Part shown: positions 49,753 to 58,596 of the stretch, in pieces
Numbering within the stretch: the first letter of the stretch is position 1
Layout: the number at the start of each line of letters is the position of its first letter
Source of the DNA: Humibacillus xanthopallidus
GTDB taxonomy: Bacteria > Actinomycetota > Actinomycetes > Actinomycetales > Dermatophilaceae
Length of the DNA stretch: 64,000 bases
Assembly: GCF_006717145.1 (NCBI RefSeq)
Contig: NZ_VFQF01000001.1
Location: forward strand, 1,798,001 to 1,862,000
Direction: 5' to 3'
Translations under genes and position numbers: made by a program
The notes under the pieces: generated by a model
The model's database searches: none
What the model was told of the DNA's origin: nothing
What the model saw: only the letters and a program-made list of their open reading frames with translations

Positions 49753-51307
49753 CGTTGACGACGTGGATGCCGGTCGCCCCGTCGGGTGCCGGCGGCGCCT
49801 CGTAGGGCGACTGCACCTCACCGGTCGCGTCGTAGGCGCGCACGCGGATGTCGTGGCTGCCGGGCGTCGCGTCCCACTCGAGCACCCACTGGCGCCACGT
49901 GTCGATGCTTGCGTCGACGGCGAGCCGCGCCGCGGTCCACGGGCCCTGGTCGACCTGGACCTCCACCTTGGAGATGCCGCGGTGCTGGGCCCAGGCGACG
50001 CCGGCGACGGCGACCTTGCCGGCCTTGACCGTGGCGCCGGCCCGCGGCACGTCGATGCGTGACTCCGTCTTCACCGGACCGAGCGCCGACCAGCCGCGCG
50101 GCGTCCAGTAGCCCTGGTCCTGCTCGAACGTCGTCACCTTGAGCTCCGTCACCCACTTCGTCGCGGAGACGTAGCCGTAGAGCCCGGGCACGACGAGCCT
50201 CACCGGGAAGCCGTGCTCGAAGGGCAGCGGCTCGCCGTTCATCCGGATCGCGAGCAGTGCGTTGCGGTCGTCGGTGAGAGCGGCCAGCGGCGTGCCGCAC
50301 GTCCAACCGTCGACGCTCGTCTGCAGCACCATGTCGGCGCCGGCCTTGGGGCCCGCCATCGCGAGCAGCTCGCGCACCGGCCACCCCGTCCACACGGCAT
50401 TCCCCGTGAGGTCGCCACCCACCTCGTTGGAGACGCACATGAGCGTGACGAGCGCCTCCGTCAGCTGCTTGGACTCCAGTGTCTTCCAGTCGATCTCGAC
50501 CTCTCGGTCGACCATGCCGGTGACCTTGAGCTTCCACTCGGCGGCGTCGAGGCGCGGCACGACGATGGCGGTGTCGATGCGGTAGAAGTCGCCGTTCGGC
50601 ACGACGTAGGGCGTCAGCCCCTCGATGCCGAGGTCCGCCCCGGCCGGGATCGTCAGCTTCGTTCCCTTGAGCGTCTGCGCCTTGAGCGCCTCCCGCGAGA
50701 CCGTGGCGGCGCTCGAGCCCCCGCCGAGGACCGTGCCGAGGTATGCCGCCGCGCCGCCCACGATGCCACCGAGCACCCAGCGTCGGGTCGGGTTCGACGG
50801 CGTGCCAACGGAGTTCGCGGTGTGGGCGTGGCTGAGGAACCACAGCCCGGCAGCCACGCCGAGCAGGGTCGGCACGATGTCGGCGGGCGCTGCACCGGGC
50901 CGCGAGAGCACTGCTGCGGCGCCGACGGCCCCGACGAGGGCGAAGAGCACGAGCGCCAGGGTGAGGCGGTGGCGGGCGATCACACCGATCGCCGCGCAGA
51001 CGAGCGCAAGCACGACGACGGTCCCGACGAGCAGCGCTCGCTTGTCGTTGGTGCCGAACGTCCCGATCGCGAAGTCCTTGAGCCACGCCGGCGTCCGGTC
51101 GATGAAGGCTCCGCTGACGGCGGCGACCGGAGCGGGCTGCCCGCCCGCGGCCCCGACGGCTGTCAGCAGTGCGGCGAGCAGGGTGCCGAGACCCACCGTG
51201 AGCAGACCGGCCACGAGCCCGTCCACCGCACCCACCCAGACGGGCACACCGCGGGTGTCGGGTGACAGCGGTGTCTGTGGCGTGGTGGGCGGGCTCGTGG
51301 TGGTCAT
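49739..51307 (-). CDS. Membrane-anchored molybdopterin-dependent oxidoreductase (sulfite-oxidase fold)
   Basis: A 522-residue protein. Four or five membrane helices fill residues 20-170. The extracytoplasmic part has the sulfite-oxidase-type Moco domain: VLGGIVGGAAAYLG, EIDWKTLESKQLTEALVTLMCVSNEVGG (the molybdenum Cys), TGWPVRELLAMAG and PFEHGFPVRLVVPGLYGYVSATKWVTEL, followed by the Mo-co dimerisation beta domain (GKVAVAGVAWAQHRGISKVEVQVD). Substrate unknown. ATG 51307 overlaps the rdgB stop (ATGA), so it is translated with the rph-rdgB operon. Confidence 0.87.
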   Translation of the reverse strand: MTTTSPPTTPQTPLSPDTRGVPVWVGAVDGLVAGLLTVGLGTLLAALLTAVGAAGGQPAPVAAVSGAFIDRTPAWLKDFAIGTFGTNDKRALLVGTVVVLALVCAAIGVIARHRLTLALVLFALVGAVGAAAVLSRPGAAPADIVPTLLGVAAGLWFLSHAHTANSVGTPSNPTRRWVLGGIVGGAAAYLGTVLGGGSSAATVSREALKAQTLKGTKLTIPAGADLGIEGLTPYVVPNGDFYRIDTAIVVPRLDAAEWKLKVTGMVDREVEIDWKTLESKQLTEALVTLMCVSNEVGGDLTGNAVWTGWPVRELLAMAGPKAGADMVLQTSVDGWTCGTPLAALTDDRNALLAIRMNGEPLPFEHGFPVRLVVPGLYGYVSATKWVTELKVTTFEQDQGYWTPRGWSALGPVKTESRIDVPRAGATVKAGKVAVAGVAWAQHRGISKVEVQVDQGPWTAARLAVDASIDTWRQWVLEWDATPGSHDIRVRAYDATGEVQSPYEAPPAPDGATGIHVVNVRVE

Positions 51308-51924
51308 GGCCTCAGGTGCTCCTTCAGGTGCGGCACGAGTGCACGGAAGGCGAGCGCCCGGTGCGACACGGCGTTCTTCTCCCCGGCGGCATACTCCGCC
51401 AGGGTGCGTTCGGTGCCGGCGGGCTGACCGGATGGCACGAAGATCGGGTCGTAGCCGAAGCCGCCCTCTCCTCGCGCCTCGCGGCCGACGCTGCCGGGGA
51501 AGTGACCGAGCTCGGCTGCCGAGCGCCCGTCGGGCATGACGAGGGCGGCGGCGCACACGAAGGCCGCCGCCCGGTGCTCGTCGCGGACGTCGCCCAGCTG
51601 GGCGAGGAGCAGCTCGAGGTTGGCGCGGTCGCCCTTGCCGCCCGACCAGCGGGCGCTGAAGATGCCGGGGGCGCCGCCGAGCACGTCGACCGCGAGCCCG
51701 GAGTCGTCGGCGAGCGCCGGCAGGCCGGTGACCTGGGCGGCCGAGGCGGCCTTGAGGATGGCGTTCTGCTCGAAGGTCACGCCGTCCTCGACGACATCGA
51801 GCGCGTCGGCGAAGTCGTCGAGCCCGACGATCTCGAGACCGAGACAGTCACAGACGTCGGCGAGGATCTCGCGGAGCTCCTCGACCTTGTGGGCGTTGCG
51901 GGTGGCGAGCACGACCCGGCTCAT
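51304..51924 (-). CDS. rdgB: XTP/dITP diphosphatase
   Basis: A 206-residue nucleotide-sanitising enzyme that hydrolyses XTP, dITP and ITP to monophosphates. Motifs [60 protein letters not shown] and [15 protein letters not shown], then [15 protein letters not shown], cover the catalytic and base-binding residues. ATG 51924 overlaps the rph stop by four bases. The rph-rdgB pair is conserved across actinobacteria. Confidence 0.95.
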   Translation of the reverse strand: MSRVVLATRNAHKVEELREILADVCDCLGLEIVGLDDFADALDVVEDGVTFEQNAILKAASAAQVTGLPALADDSGLAVDVLGGAPGIFSARWSGGKGDRANLELLLAQLGDVRDEHRAAAFVCAAALVMPDGRSAAELGHFPGSVGREARGEGGFGYDPIFVPSGQPAGTERTLAEYAAGEKNAVSHRALAFRALVPHLKEHLRP

Positions 51925-52661
51925 GAGGCGACCTCGTCGGCGAGGGCGGCCTGCTGCATCGTCGTGAGGTCGGCGCAGCCGCGGGTGGCGAGGTCGAGCA
52001 GGGCATCGAGCAGCGCCCGGTCGAACGGCTCGCTCTCGGCGGTGCCCTGCACCTCGACGAACCGACCGTTGCCGGTCATGACGACGTTCATGTCGGTGTC
52101 GGCCGTGGAGTCCTCGGGGTAGTCGAGGTCGAGCACCGGCTGCCCACCGACGACGCCGACGGAGACCGCCGCCACCGACCCGGTGAGCGGCTTGGCGTTC
52201 TTGCCGATGAGGCCGCGCGAGCGCGCGTCCTCGATGGCGTCGACGAGGGCGACGTACGCGCCCGTGATGGCGGCCGTGCGCGTGCCGCCGTCGGCCTGCA
52301 GGACGTCGCAGTCGAGGACGATGGTGTTCTCGCCGAGCGCCTTGGTGTCGATGACGGCGCGCAGGCTGCGCCCGATGAGGCGGCTGATCTCGTGGGTGCG
52401 CCCGCCGATGCGGCCCTTGACGCTCTCGCGGTCGGACCGGGTGTTGGTCGCGCGCGGCAGCATCGCGTACTCCGCCGTCACCCAGCCGGAGCCCTTGCCC
52501 TTGAGCCAGCGCGGCACGCCCTCGGTGAACGAGGCGGCGCAGAGCACACGCGTGCGACCGAACTCCACGAGCACGCTGCCCTCGGCGTGGTCCAGCCAGT
52601 TGCGGGTGATCCGCACCTCTCGGGTCTCGTCGGGGGCACGGCCGTCATGTCGTTGCGTCAT
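51921..52661 (-). CDS. rph: Ribonuclease PH
   Basis: A 246-residue phosphorolytic 3'-5' exoribonuclease trimming tRNA precursors. The signature includes [67 protein letters not shown] (phosphate site) and [33 protein letters not shown]. Start chosen at ATG 52661 ([10 protein letters not shown]); TAGCCT ends seven bases upstream. An ATG six codons earlier lies within that promoter. First gene of the rph-rdgB-oxidoreductase operon. Confidence 0.95.
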   Translation of the reverse strand: MTQRHDGRAPDETREVRITRNWLDHAEGSVLVEFGRTRVLCAASFTEGVPRWLKGKGSGWVTAEYAMLPRATNTRSDRESVKGRIGGRTHEISRLIGRSLRAVIDTKALGENTIVLDCDVLQADGGTRTAAITGAYVALVDAIEDARSRGLIGKNAKPLTGSVAAVSVGVVGGQPVLDLDYPEDSTADTDMNVVMTGNGRFVEVQGTAESEPFDRALLDALLDLATRGCADLTTMQQAALADEVAS

Positions 52662-52668
52662 GCCCCTG

Positions 52669-52674
52669 AGGCTA
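52669..52674 (-). promoter_or_regulatory. -10 box for leaderless rph
   Basis: TAGCCT (reading 52674 to 52669), seven bases, then ATG 52661. Confidence 0.5.
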
Positions 52675-52778
52675 GCCATGCCTCAACGCTAAGCCGGAAT
52701 CGCCGTTGTGGCGACGGGCGCTCCTCCGCCGTCCGCAGACCGTAAGGAGCGCCCGTCCGCCGCCGTATGCCGGGTGGC

Positions 52779-53648
52779 TCAGTCGGTGCGTGCCGCCGAG
52801 AGGCGCTTGACCTCGTCGTCCGACAGCTGCAGGTCCGCGGCCTTGACCGAGTCCTCGATGCTCTCGGGCCGCGAGGCGCCGGGGATCGGCACGACGACGG
52901 GCGCGAGGGCCAGCTCCCAGGCGAGAGCCACCTGCTGCGGGCTGACCCCGTGGTCACGGGCGACCTCGGCGAAGACGTCGTGCGCGCTGCCGAGCTCGGC
53001 CGCCTTGGCGATCCCACCGAGCGGGCTCCACGGGAGGAACGCGAGACCCAGCTCGGCGCAGAGGTCGAGCTCGGGCTCACTGCTGCGGAACGCCGGCGAG
53101 AACTGGTTCTGCACCGAGACGAGCCGTCCGCCGAGCACCTGCTGCGCCTCGCGGATCTGGTCGGGGTTCGCGTTGGAGATGCCGGCCATCTCGATGACAC
53201 CGGCGTCGAGCAGGTCGGCCAAGGCTCCGACCGACTCGGCGTAGGGCACCGACGGGTCGGGCCGGTGGAACTGGTAGAGGCCGATCGCCTCGCCACCGAG
53301 CCGCTGGAGCGAGGCCTCGGCGGCCTCCTTGAGGTGCTCCGGTCGACCGTCGAGGGTCCATGAGCCGTCACCCGGCCGCAGGTGCCCGCCCTTCGTCGCC
53401 ACGAGGATGCTGGCGCGATCGCCCGACCAGGCGTCCAGCGCGCGGGCGATGAGCGACTCGTTGTGGCCGACCTCGTTCGCGTCGCGGTGGTAGGCGTCGG
53501 CGGTGTCGATGAGCGTCACGCCGGCGTCGAGCGCCGCGTGGATGGTGCGGATGGAGCGGTCCTCGTCGGGCCGGCCCTCGATCGACATCGGCATGCCGCC
53601 GAGCCCGATCGCACTGACCTGCCTCGTTCCGATGGTTCGCTGCTGCAC
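52779..53648 (-). CDS. Aldo/keto reductase
   Basis: A 289-residue TIM-barrel NADPH-dependent oxidoreductase. The catalytic tetrad is visible: Asp and Tyr in GVTLIDTADAYHRD, Lys in ILVATKGGHL and His in IGLYQFHRPDPSV. The NADPH site lies in VVVPIPGASRPESIEDSVKAADLQLSDDEV. AGGAGGCACA before GTG 53648 gives a firm start. It lies between the phosphodiesterase and rph genes, on the same strand but separated from the former by repeats. Confidence 0.92.
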   Translation of the reverse strand: MQQRTIGTRQVSAIGLGGMPMSIEGRPDEDRSIRTIHAALDAGVTLIDTADAYHRDANEVGHNESLIARALDAWSGDRASILVATKGGHLRPGDGSWTLDGRPEHLKEAAEASLQRLGGEAIGLYQFHRPDPSVPYAESVGALADLLDAGVIEMAGISNANPDQIREAQQVLGGRLVSVQNQFSPAFRSSEPELDLCAELGLAFLPWSPLGGIAKAAELGSAHDVFAEVARDHGVSPQQVALAWELALAPVVVPIPGASRPESIEDSVKAADLQLSDDEVKRLSAARTD

Positions 53649-53734
53649 TGTGCCTCCTGAGTGGGGTGCCGTCCGGGGGCGGGTGCTCCCGGACCCTGTG
53701 GTCCATACCCGTCACCCCACGGCATACCTCGTCC

Positions 53735-53830
53735 GCCCCACCCCCGTCGAGAGGCCACTCTTCGTCGCCCCACCCCCGTCGAGAGGCCACTCTTCGTCGC
53801 CCCACCCCCGTCGAGAGGCCACTCTTCGCC
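53735..53830. repeat. 32-bp tandem repeat, three copies (A)
   Basis: Unit beginning GCCCCACCCCCGTCGAGAGG and ending CACTCTTCGTC, at 53735, 53767 and 53799, with a fragment of a fourth. Copies are contiguous. Confidence 0.9.
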
Positions 53831-53841
53831 GCCCCGGCTTT

Positions 53842-53920
53842 GGCCACTCGACGCGCGACAGGCGGCACGGATTGGCCACTCGACGCGCGACAGGCGGCAC
53901 GGATTGGCCACTCGACGTGT
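53842..53920. repeat. 32-bp tandem repeat, about 2.5 copies (B)
   Basis: Unit starting GGCCACTCGACGCGCGACAG at 53842, 53874 and 53906 (last copy partial). Same period as array A and shares GGCCACTC with it. Confidence 0.9.
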
Positions 53921-53943
53921 GAGTGGCGGTGGGGTCCGCCGCC

Positions 53944-54711
53944 TCAGACGGAGTAGGTCGCTCCCGGCTTGGCGATCTCGACCTCGCCGGGCCAGACGGC
54001 GGCCGCCTGCGCACGGCACACCTCGGGGTCGTTCCACGCGGGCATGTGGGTGAGCATGAGCCGCTCCACTCCCCCGGCTCGCACGGCAGCAGCGGCCGCC
54101 CGAGAGCCCGAGAGGTGGATGCCGGTCACCGTGTCGCGGCCGTCGACGAAGGCCGAGTCGGCGAGCACGAGGTCGGCGCCCGCCATGAGGTCGCCGAGGG
54201 CTTCGCACTCGTCGGTGTCGCCGGTGTAGGCGAGCACGCGCCCGCGCGCCTCGACCCGGAAGCCGTAGGCCTCGACGGGGTGGCGCACCCGGAAGGGGGT
54301 GATCTCGAAGGGGCCCACCCGGACGGGGTCGCGGTCTCGCAGGTCGGAGAAGGCGAACACCCCGAGCAGGTCCTCGGAGTCGACATCGCCGTAGGCCCGG
54401 GCGAGGTGCGCACCCGTGCCGGAGGGTCCCCACGTCGGCACGGGGTCGCGGCCGGGTCCACCGGGGACGTACTTCATCATCACGTAGAGCCCGCACATGT
54501 CGATGCAGTGGTCGACGTGGAGGTGGCTGAGCAGGACGGCGTCCACGGCATACGGCCGGATGTGGCGCTGCAGCGCACCGAGGGCGCCGTTGCCGAGGTC
54601 GAGCACGACGCTCCACGTGCGGCCCTCGTGCTCGGCCTGCACGAGGTAGCAGGACGCGGGTGAGTCCGGGCCGGCGAAGGAGCCCGAGCACCCGATGATC
54701 GTGACGTCCAC
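53944..54711 (-). CDS. MBL-fold phosphodiesterase (Rv1339-like)
   Basis: A 255-residue metallo-beta-lactamase-fold protein. The metal motif is LLSHLHVDHCIDM (HxHxDH), with further ligands in VLAYTGDTDECEALGDLMAGADLVLADSAF and MLTHMPAWNDPE. The opening VTIIGCSGSFAGPDSPASCYLVQ and position beside rph-rdgB match M. tuberculosis Rv1339, reported as an atypical cAMP phosphodiesterase; by analogy it may hydrolyse cyclic nucleotides. GTG 54711 is preferred since TAGGCT ends seven bases upstream; GTG 54735 is the longer choice. Confidence 0.85.
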   Translation of the reverse strand: MDVTIIGCSGSFAGPDSPASCYLVQAEHEGRTWSVVLDLGNGALGALQRHIRPYAVDAVLLSHLHVDHCIDMCGLYVMMKYVPGGPGRDPVPTWGPSGTGAHLARAYGDVDSEDLLGVFAFSDLRDRDPVRVGPFEITPFRVRHPVEAYGFRVEARGRVLAYTGDTDECEALGDLMAGADLVLADSAFVDGRDTVTGIHLSGSRAAAAAVRAGGVERLMLTHMPAWNDPEVCRAQAAAVWPGEVEIAKPGATYSV

Positions 54712-54718
54712 GGAGTCG

Positions 54719-54724
54719 AGCCTA
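54719..54724 (-). promoter_or_regulatory. -10 box for leaderless MBL gene
   Basis: TAGGCT (54724 to 54719), seven bases, then GTG 54711. Confidence 0.5.
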
Positions 54725-54768
54725 GGTCGGGTCACCGACGCCCGCTCGGAGCCACGGCGTCGGCTGCG

Positions 54769-55383
54769 TCACACGTCGTCGTCGCCGTCGCCCATGAGCG
54801 CGTGCGCCAGGGTCTCCTGCAGCCAGGTGAGGAAGTCGTACCACGCCATCGCGTAGCCGAGCGGGTCGTCGTCGTCGATCGTCTCCATCGCCGCGTGGAG
54901 CTCCTCGGCGTCCTCCTCGGTGCGCATCCCCATCCGCTCTCCGAGCAGCAGGCGCACGTCCGTCAGGGCGATGAGGAAGGCCGGTGCCTGCGCGGCATCG
55001 AGGACGACGCGGTCCTCGTCTGCCGCGACGATGCGGTCGATGGCGAGGTCGAGGTTGGAGCTCTTGCGCTGGCGCAGCCCCTCCTCGGTGAGGCGCCGGA
55101 ACTCCGCGGCGACCTCGTCGTCGCCGCGGTGCGCGGTCGGCAGCAGCCGGTCGAGTGCCGGGTCGCGGTGGTCGGCGTCGGCGGGCTCCGCGGCGCCCTG
55201 GTCGGCGAGGTCGAGCGACACCCCCATCGACGCGACGAGGTCGTCGAACGCGTCGCCCGTGGGCTCGATCTCGGGCGAGAGCAGCACCCGGGTCTGCTGC
55301 ATGAGCCCGGAGAGGACGAGGCGCTCGCCGTCGTCGAGCAGCGCGACGAAGCCCTCGGGCTCGCGGAGGAATGCGCGTGCCAT
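54769..55383 (-). CDS. DUF2017-family protein
   Basis: A 204-residue protein of the DUF2017 family, which nearly always follows clpS in actinobacteria. Segments: REPEGFVALLDDGERLVLSGLMQQTRVLL, DEVAAEFRRLTEEGLRQRKSSNLDLAIDRI, FLIALTDVRLLLGERMGMRTEEDAEELH and YDFLTWLQETLAHALM. Role unknown; linkage suggests it works with the Clp adaptor. Its ATG overlaps the clpS stop by one base. Confidence 0.88.
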   Translation of the reverse strand: MARAFLREPEGFVALLDDGERLVLSGLMQQTRVLLSPEIEPTGDAFDDLVASMGVSLDLADQGAAEPADADHRDPALDRLLPTAHRGDDEVAAEFRRLTEEGLRQRKSSNLDLAIDRIVAADEDRVVLDAAQAPAFLIALTDVRLLLGERMGMRTEEDAEELHAAMETIDDDDPLGYAMAWYDFLTWLQETLAHALMGDGDDDV

Positions 55384-55688
55384 CAGTCGTCCTTCTCGAA
55401 CGTCGCCCAGAGGCCGTAGCCCTGGAGCGCCTCCGCGTCGCGCTCCATCGACTCGCGCGGGCCGTTCGAGACCACCGCGCGGCCCTTGACGTGGACGTCC
55501 ATCATGAGCTTCTCGGCCTTGCCCCGCGGGTAGGCGAAGTAGGTCTCGAAGACCCACGTCACGTAGGTCATGAGGTTGACCGGGTCGTTCCACACGATGG
55601 TGACCCAGGGGAGGTCGGGCGCGACGACCTCGTCGACCGAGGTGACCTCCTCCTCGACGGGCGCGAGCGACAGGCTGGCGGTTGGCAC
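55383..55688 (-). CDS. clpS: ATP-dependent Clp protease adaptor ClpS
   Basis: A 101-residue adaptor that delivers N-degron substrates to ClpAP/ClpCP. The fold shows [25 protein letters not shown] (substrate-binding pocket), [43 protein letters not shown] flexible N-terminal tail of about 25 residues precedes it. TAGTGT (55700-55695) ends six bases before GTG 55688, a leaderless arrangement. Confidence 0.94.
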   Translation of the reverse strand: MPTASLSLAPVEEEVTSVDEVVAPDLPWVTIVWNDPVNLMTYVTWVFETYFAYPRGKAEKLMMDVHVKGRAVVSNGPRESMERDAEALQGYGLWATFEKDD

Positions 55689-55694
55689 ACGCCC

Positions 55695-55747
55695 ACACTA
55701 GAGCCCACGACGTCCGCCGTATGCCGGGTGGCCCCCGCCCGTAGGGT
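55695..55747. promoter_or_regulatory. Back-to-back leaderless promoters of clpS and pncB
   Basis: TAGTGT (minus, 55700-55695) precedes GTG 55688 by six bases, and TAGGGT (plus, 55742-55747) precedes GTG 55754 by six. Between them is the CCGCCGTATGCCGGGTGGC element also seen next to the aldo/keto reductase gene (52759-52777). Confidence 0.6.
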
Positions 55748-55753
55748 GGCGGG

Positions 55754-57076
55754 GTGAGCACCCGTGCGACCGCCACCACCAGCACCGCGAGCACCGCCCT
55801 GCTGACCGACCACTACGAGCTGACGATGCTCCAGGCCGCACTCGCCTCGGGCGAGGCGCACCGGCGCTGCGTCTTCGAGGCCTTCGCGAGGCGGCTGCCC
55901 GACGGGCGGCGCTACGGGGTCGTCGGTGGCACCGGCCGCATCCTCGAGGCGCTCGAGGCCTTCCGGTTCGGCGACGACGAGCTGCGCTTCCTCACCGACG
56001 CCGAGGTCGTCGACGGGGCGACACTCGACTACCTCGCCTCCTACCGCTTCACCGGTGACGTCAGCGGCTACGCCGAGGGCGAGTGCTACTTCCCCGGCTC
56101 ACCGGTGCTCGTCGTCGAGTCGTCCTTCGCCGAGGGGGTCCTGCTCGAGACGCTCGTGCTGTCGATCCTCAACCACGACACCGCGATCGCGTCGGCCGGC
56201 TCGCGCATGACAAGCGCCGCCGGAGGCCGGCCGTGCATCGAGATGGGCTCGCGGCGCACGCAGGAGGAGTCGGCTGTCGCCGCAGCACGGGCGGCCTACA
56301 TCTGCGGCTTCGACGCGACGAGCAACCTCGAGGCGGGGCGGCGCTACGGCGTGCCCACGACGGGCACGGCCGCACACGCCTTCACCCTGCTCTACGACTC
56401 CGAGCGCGAGGCCTTCACCGCTCAGGTCGAGTCGCTCGGCAAGGGCACGACGCTGCTGGTCGACACCTACGACGTGCGGCACGCCGTCGACCTCGCCCTC
56501 GAGATCGCCGGGCCCGAGCTGGGAGCCGTGCGCCTCGACTCCGGCGACCTGCTCATCCAGGCGACCGAGGTGCGGGCCCAGCTCGATGCCGCCGGCAACC
56601 GCGACACCCGCATCATCGTCACCTCCGACCTCGACGAGTTCGCCATCGCCGCACTCGCGGCCGGGCCGGTGAGCGGCTACGGCGTCGGCACCGCGCTCGT
56701 CACGGGGTCGGGCGCCCCGACGGCGTCGATGGTCTACAAGCTCGTCCAGCGCGAGGACGCGTCCGGGGTCATGCAGAGCGTGGCGAAGAAGAGCAAGGAC
56801 AAGACGTCGGTCGGTGGTCGCAAGTGGGCTCTGCGCCGCCGCAACGAGCGCGGTGTCGCACAGGCCGAGGTCATCGGCATCGGCGAGCAGCCACGCGACG
56901 ACGGCGACGACCGCGCCCTGATGATCGGCCTCGTGCGCGGCGGCGAGGTCATCGACCACCAGGACATCCACGAGGCACGCGCCCGACACGAGGCGTCGCG
57001 GGCGGAGCTGCCGCGCGCCGCCCGCCAGCTCTCACGGGGGGAGCCCGTCATTCCCACCATCTACGAGGAGGACTGA
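55754..57076 (+). CDS. pncB: Nicotinate phosphoribosyltransferase
   Basis: A 440-residue enzyme of NAD salvage that converts nicotinate, PRPP and ATP to nicotinate mononucleotide. Landmarks are LLTDHYELTMLQAALASG, RRLPDGRRYGVVGGTGRILEAL, EMGSRRTQEESAVAAARAAYICGFDATSNLEAG (containing the His-equivalent loop), VRLDSGDLLIQATEVRAQLDAAG and GYGVGTALVTGSGAPTASMVYKLV. Start GTG 55754 is leaderless. pncA follows after three bases, forming a salvage operon. Confidence 0.95.
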   Translation: MSTRATATTSTASTALLTDHYELTMLQAALASGEAHRRCVFEAFARRLPDGRRYGVVGGTGRILEALEAFRFGDDELRFLTDAEVVDGATLDYLASYRFTGDVSGYAEGECYFPGSPVLVVESSFAEGVLLETLVLSILNHDTAIASAGSRMTSAAGGRPCIEMGSRRTQEESAVAAARAAYICGFDATSNLEAGRRYGVPTTGTAAHAFTLLYDSEREAFTAQVESLGKGTTLLVDTYDVRHAVDLALEIAGPELGAVRLDSGDLLIQATEVRAQLDAAGNRDTRIIVTSDLDEFAIAALAAGPVSGYGVGTALVTGSGAPTASMVYKLVQREDASGVMQSVAKKSKDKTSVGGRKWALRRRNERGVAQAEVIGIGEQPRDDGDDRALMIGLVRGGEVIDHQDIHEARARHEASRAELPRAARQLSRGEPVIPTIYEED

Positions 57077-57079
57077 GCC

Positions 57080-57682
57080 ATGGCCGAATCCGAGGGACGC
57101 GCGCTGATCATCGTCGACGTGCAGAACGACTTCTGCGAAGGCGGCTCGCTCGCGGTGACCGGCGGGGCAGAGATTGCCCAGCTCGTGTCCGAGCACGTCG
57201 TGCGGCACGCTGCCGACTACGACCACGTCGTCGCCACCGCCGACTGGCACATCGATCCCGGGCCACACTTCTCCGACACCCCCGACTACGTCGACTCGTG
57301 GCCGGTCCACTGTGTCGCAGACTCCGAGGGCGCCGACTTCCACCCGCACCTCGCGACCGCCCTGCACCACGTCGAGGCGGTCTTTCGCAAGGGTGAGCAC
57401 GCTGCTGCCTACAGCGGATTCGAGGGCCACAGCGATGACGGCGAGGGCTCGTCGCTCGCCGCCTGGCTGCGCGACCACCACGTCGGTCAGGTCGAGGTCG
57501 TCGGCATCGCCACCGACCACTGCGTGCGCGCCACGGCACTCGACGCCCAGCGCGAGGGCTTCGACACGACGGTGCTGCTCGACCTCACGGCGGGCGTGGC
57601 TCGGCCCACGACGGACGCCGCGCTCCACGAGATGGACGAGGCCGGCATACGCTTGCTCGGAACCCCCACCGTCGCGAGCTGA
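57080..57682 (+). CDS. pncA: Nicotinamidase
   Basis: A 200-residue amidohydrolase that deamidates nicotinamide to nicotinate for the upstream PncB. The catalytic triad is Asp13 (IIVDVQNDF), Lys104 (RKGEHAAAYSGF) and Cys148 (GIATDHCVRATA); ATADWHIDPGPHFS gives the metal-binding Asp and His residues. GGAGGAC at the end of pncB is its ribosome site. Length and motifs match pyrazinamidases. Confidence 0.95.
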   Translation: MAESEGRALIIVDVQNDFCEGGSLAVTGGAEIAQLVSEHVVRHAADYDHVVATADWHIDPGPHFSDTPDYVDSWPVHCVADSEGADFHPHLATALHHVEAVFRKGEHAAAYSGFEGHSDDGEGSSLAAWLRDHHVGQVEVVGIATDHCVRATALDAQREGFDTTVLLDLTAGVARPTTDAALHEMDEAGIRLLGTPTVAS

Positions 57683-57696
57683 CGCCCCCTCCCCAA

Positions 57697-57905
57697 TCGA
57701 GTGGCCGATCCGCCCCGCGCGCCACTCCCGAACTGGGACCACGAGGCCACTCGAGTCCCGACTCCCCCGTCGAGTGGCCGCTCCGCCCCACCAGCCACTC
57801 CCGGCTGGGACGACGAGGCCACTCGAGTGCCCCTCTCCCCCAGTCGAGTGGCCGCTCCGCCCCACGCGCCACTCCCGAGCTGGGACGACGAGGCCACTCG
57901 AGTGG
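57697..57905. repeat. Tandem array of three ~73-bp palindromic units
   Basis: Units start at 57697, 57770 and 57844. Each begins TCGAGTGGCC and ends GGCCACTCGA, so each folds into a hairpin with ten perfect outer pairs. A GCCACTCCCG...TGGGA inner part is conserved. The array fills the gap between convergent pncA and iclR-type genes. Confidence 0.9.
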
Positions 57906-57914
57906 GGTGCGGGG

Positions 57915-58592
57915 TCAGCGCAGGACGGCGCGCAGGGCGCGGGCCGCGCGCTGGAGACGCGGGCCGACGACGCGGACGTCGAGCGGCTCGAGCGCGACGA
58001 CGCCGACCGACGCCTCGACCGTCGCCGGAGCGGAGCCGGCGACGGCAGCCGCGAGCGGCACGGCGAGCCCGTGCGCGCCGGCCTGCAGCTCCCCGTCGGA
58101 CGCGACGACCCCGTCCTGCCCCGACCGGCCCGCGAGGATGGCCCGGCCCGCCGCCCCCTGGTCGAGGCGGTGCCTCGCCCCCGAGCGGTAGGCGACGTGG
58201 AAGTCGGTCCACGACGGTTCGACGACGACGAGCGCGAGCGCCTCGTCGCCCTCCGCGATCGTCAGGTGGGCGGTTGCCCCGACGGCGTCGGCGAGCTCAC
58301 GCAGCACCGGCCGCGCCTCGGCCCGCACGATCGGCGTCACGGCCGAGGCGAGGCGGCTGATGCCGAGCGCCAGCCGCACCCGCCCGTCGTCGGCCCGGGC
58401 GACGAGGTGGTGGGCCTCCAGCGTGGTCACCAGCCGGTAGACCACGGGACGTCCCACCCCGAGAGCCGTCGCGAGCTCGGTGACTGTCAGACCCGCGGAA
58501 TCGCCTCGCGCAGCGAGGGATTCGAGGATCCGTATGCCGCGGTCGAGGGTCTGCGACGACTCTGACCGCGGCGCAGACGCCTCGGACGACAC
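57915..58592 (-). CDS. IclR-family regulator of the homogentisate operon
   Basis: A 225-residue IclR protein. HTH: LDRGIRILESLAARG, LTVTELATALGVGRPVVYRLVTTLEAHHLVARADDGRV (about residues 17-70). The effector domain is shorter than usual (AHLTIAEGDEALALVVVEPSW, RHRLDQGAAGRAILAG) and lacks part of the typical C-terminal block. GTG 58592 lies five bases past the hmgA stop, so it is co-transcribed with the gene it probably controls. A perfect 19-bp palindrome upstream of hmgA is its likely operator. Confidence 0.87.
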   Translation of the reverse strand: MSSEASAPRSESSQTLDRGIRILESLAARGDSAGLTVTELATALGVGRPVVYRLVTTLEAHHLVARADDGRVRLALGISRLASAVTPIVRAEARPVLRELADAVGATAHLTIAEGDEALALVVVEPSWTDFHVAYRSGARHRLDQGAAGRAILAGRSGQDGVVASDGELQAGAHGLAVPLAAAVAGSAPATVEASVGVVALEPLDVRVVGPRLQRAARALRAVLR

Positions 58593-58596
58593 GCGC

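Noticed and set aside
53735-53920. CRISPR array
   Set aside because: Repeats are contiguous with no unique spacers, and no cas genes are nearby.
57697-57905. CRISPR array
   Set aside because: Units of about 73 bp are repeated whole, including their inner parts; there are no variable spacers.
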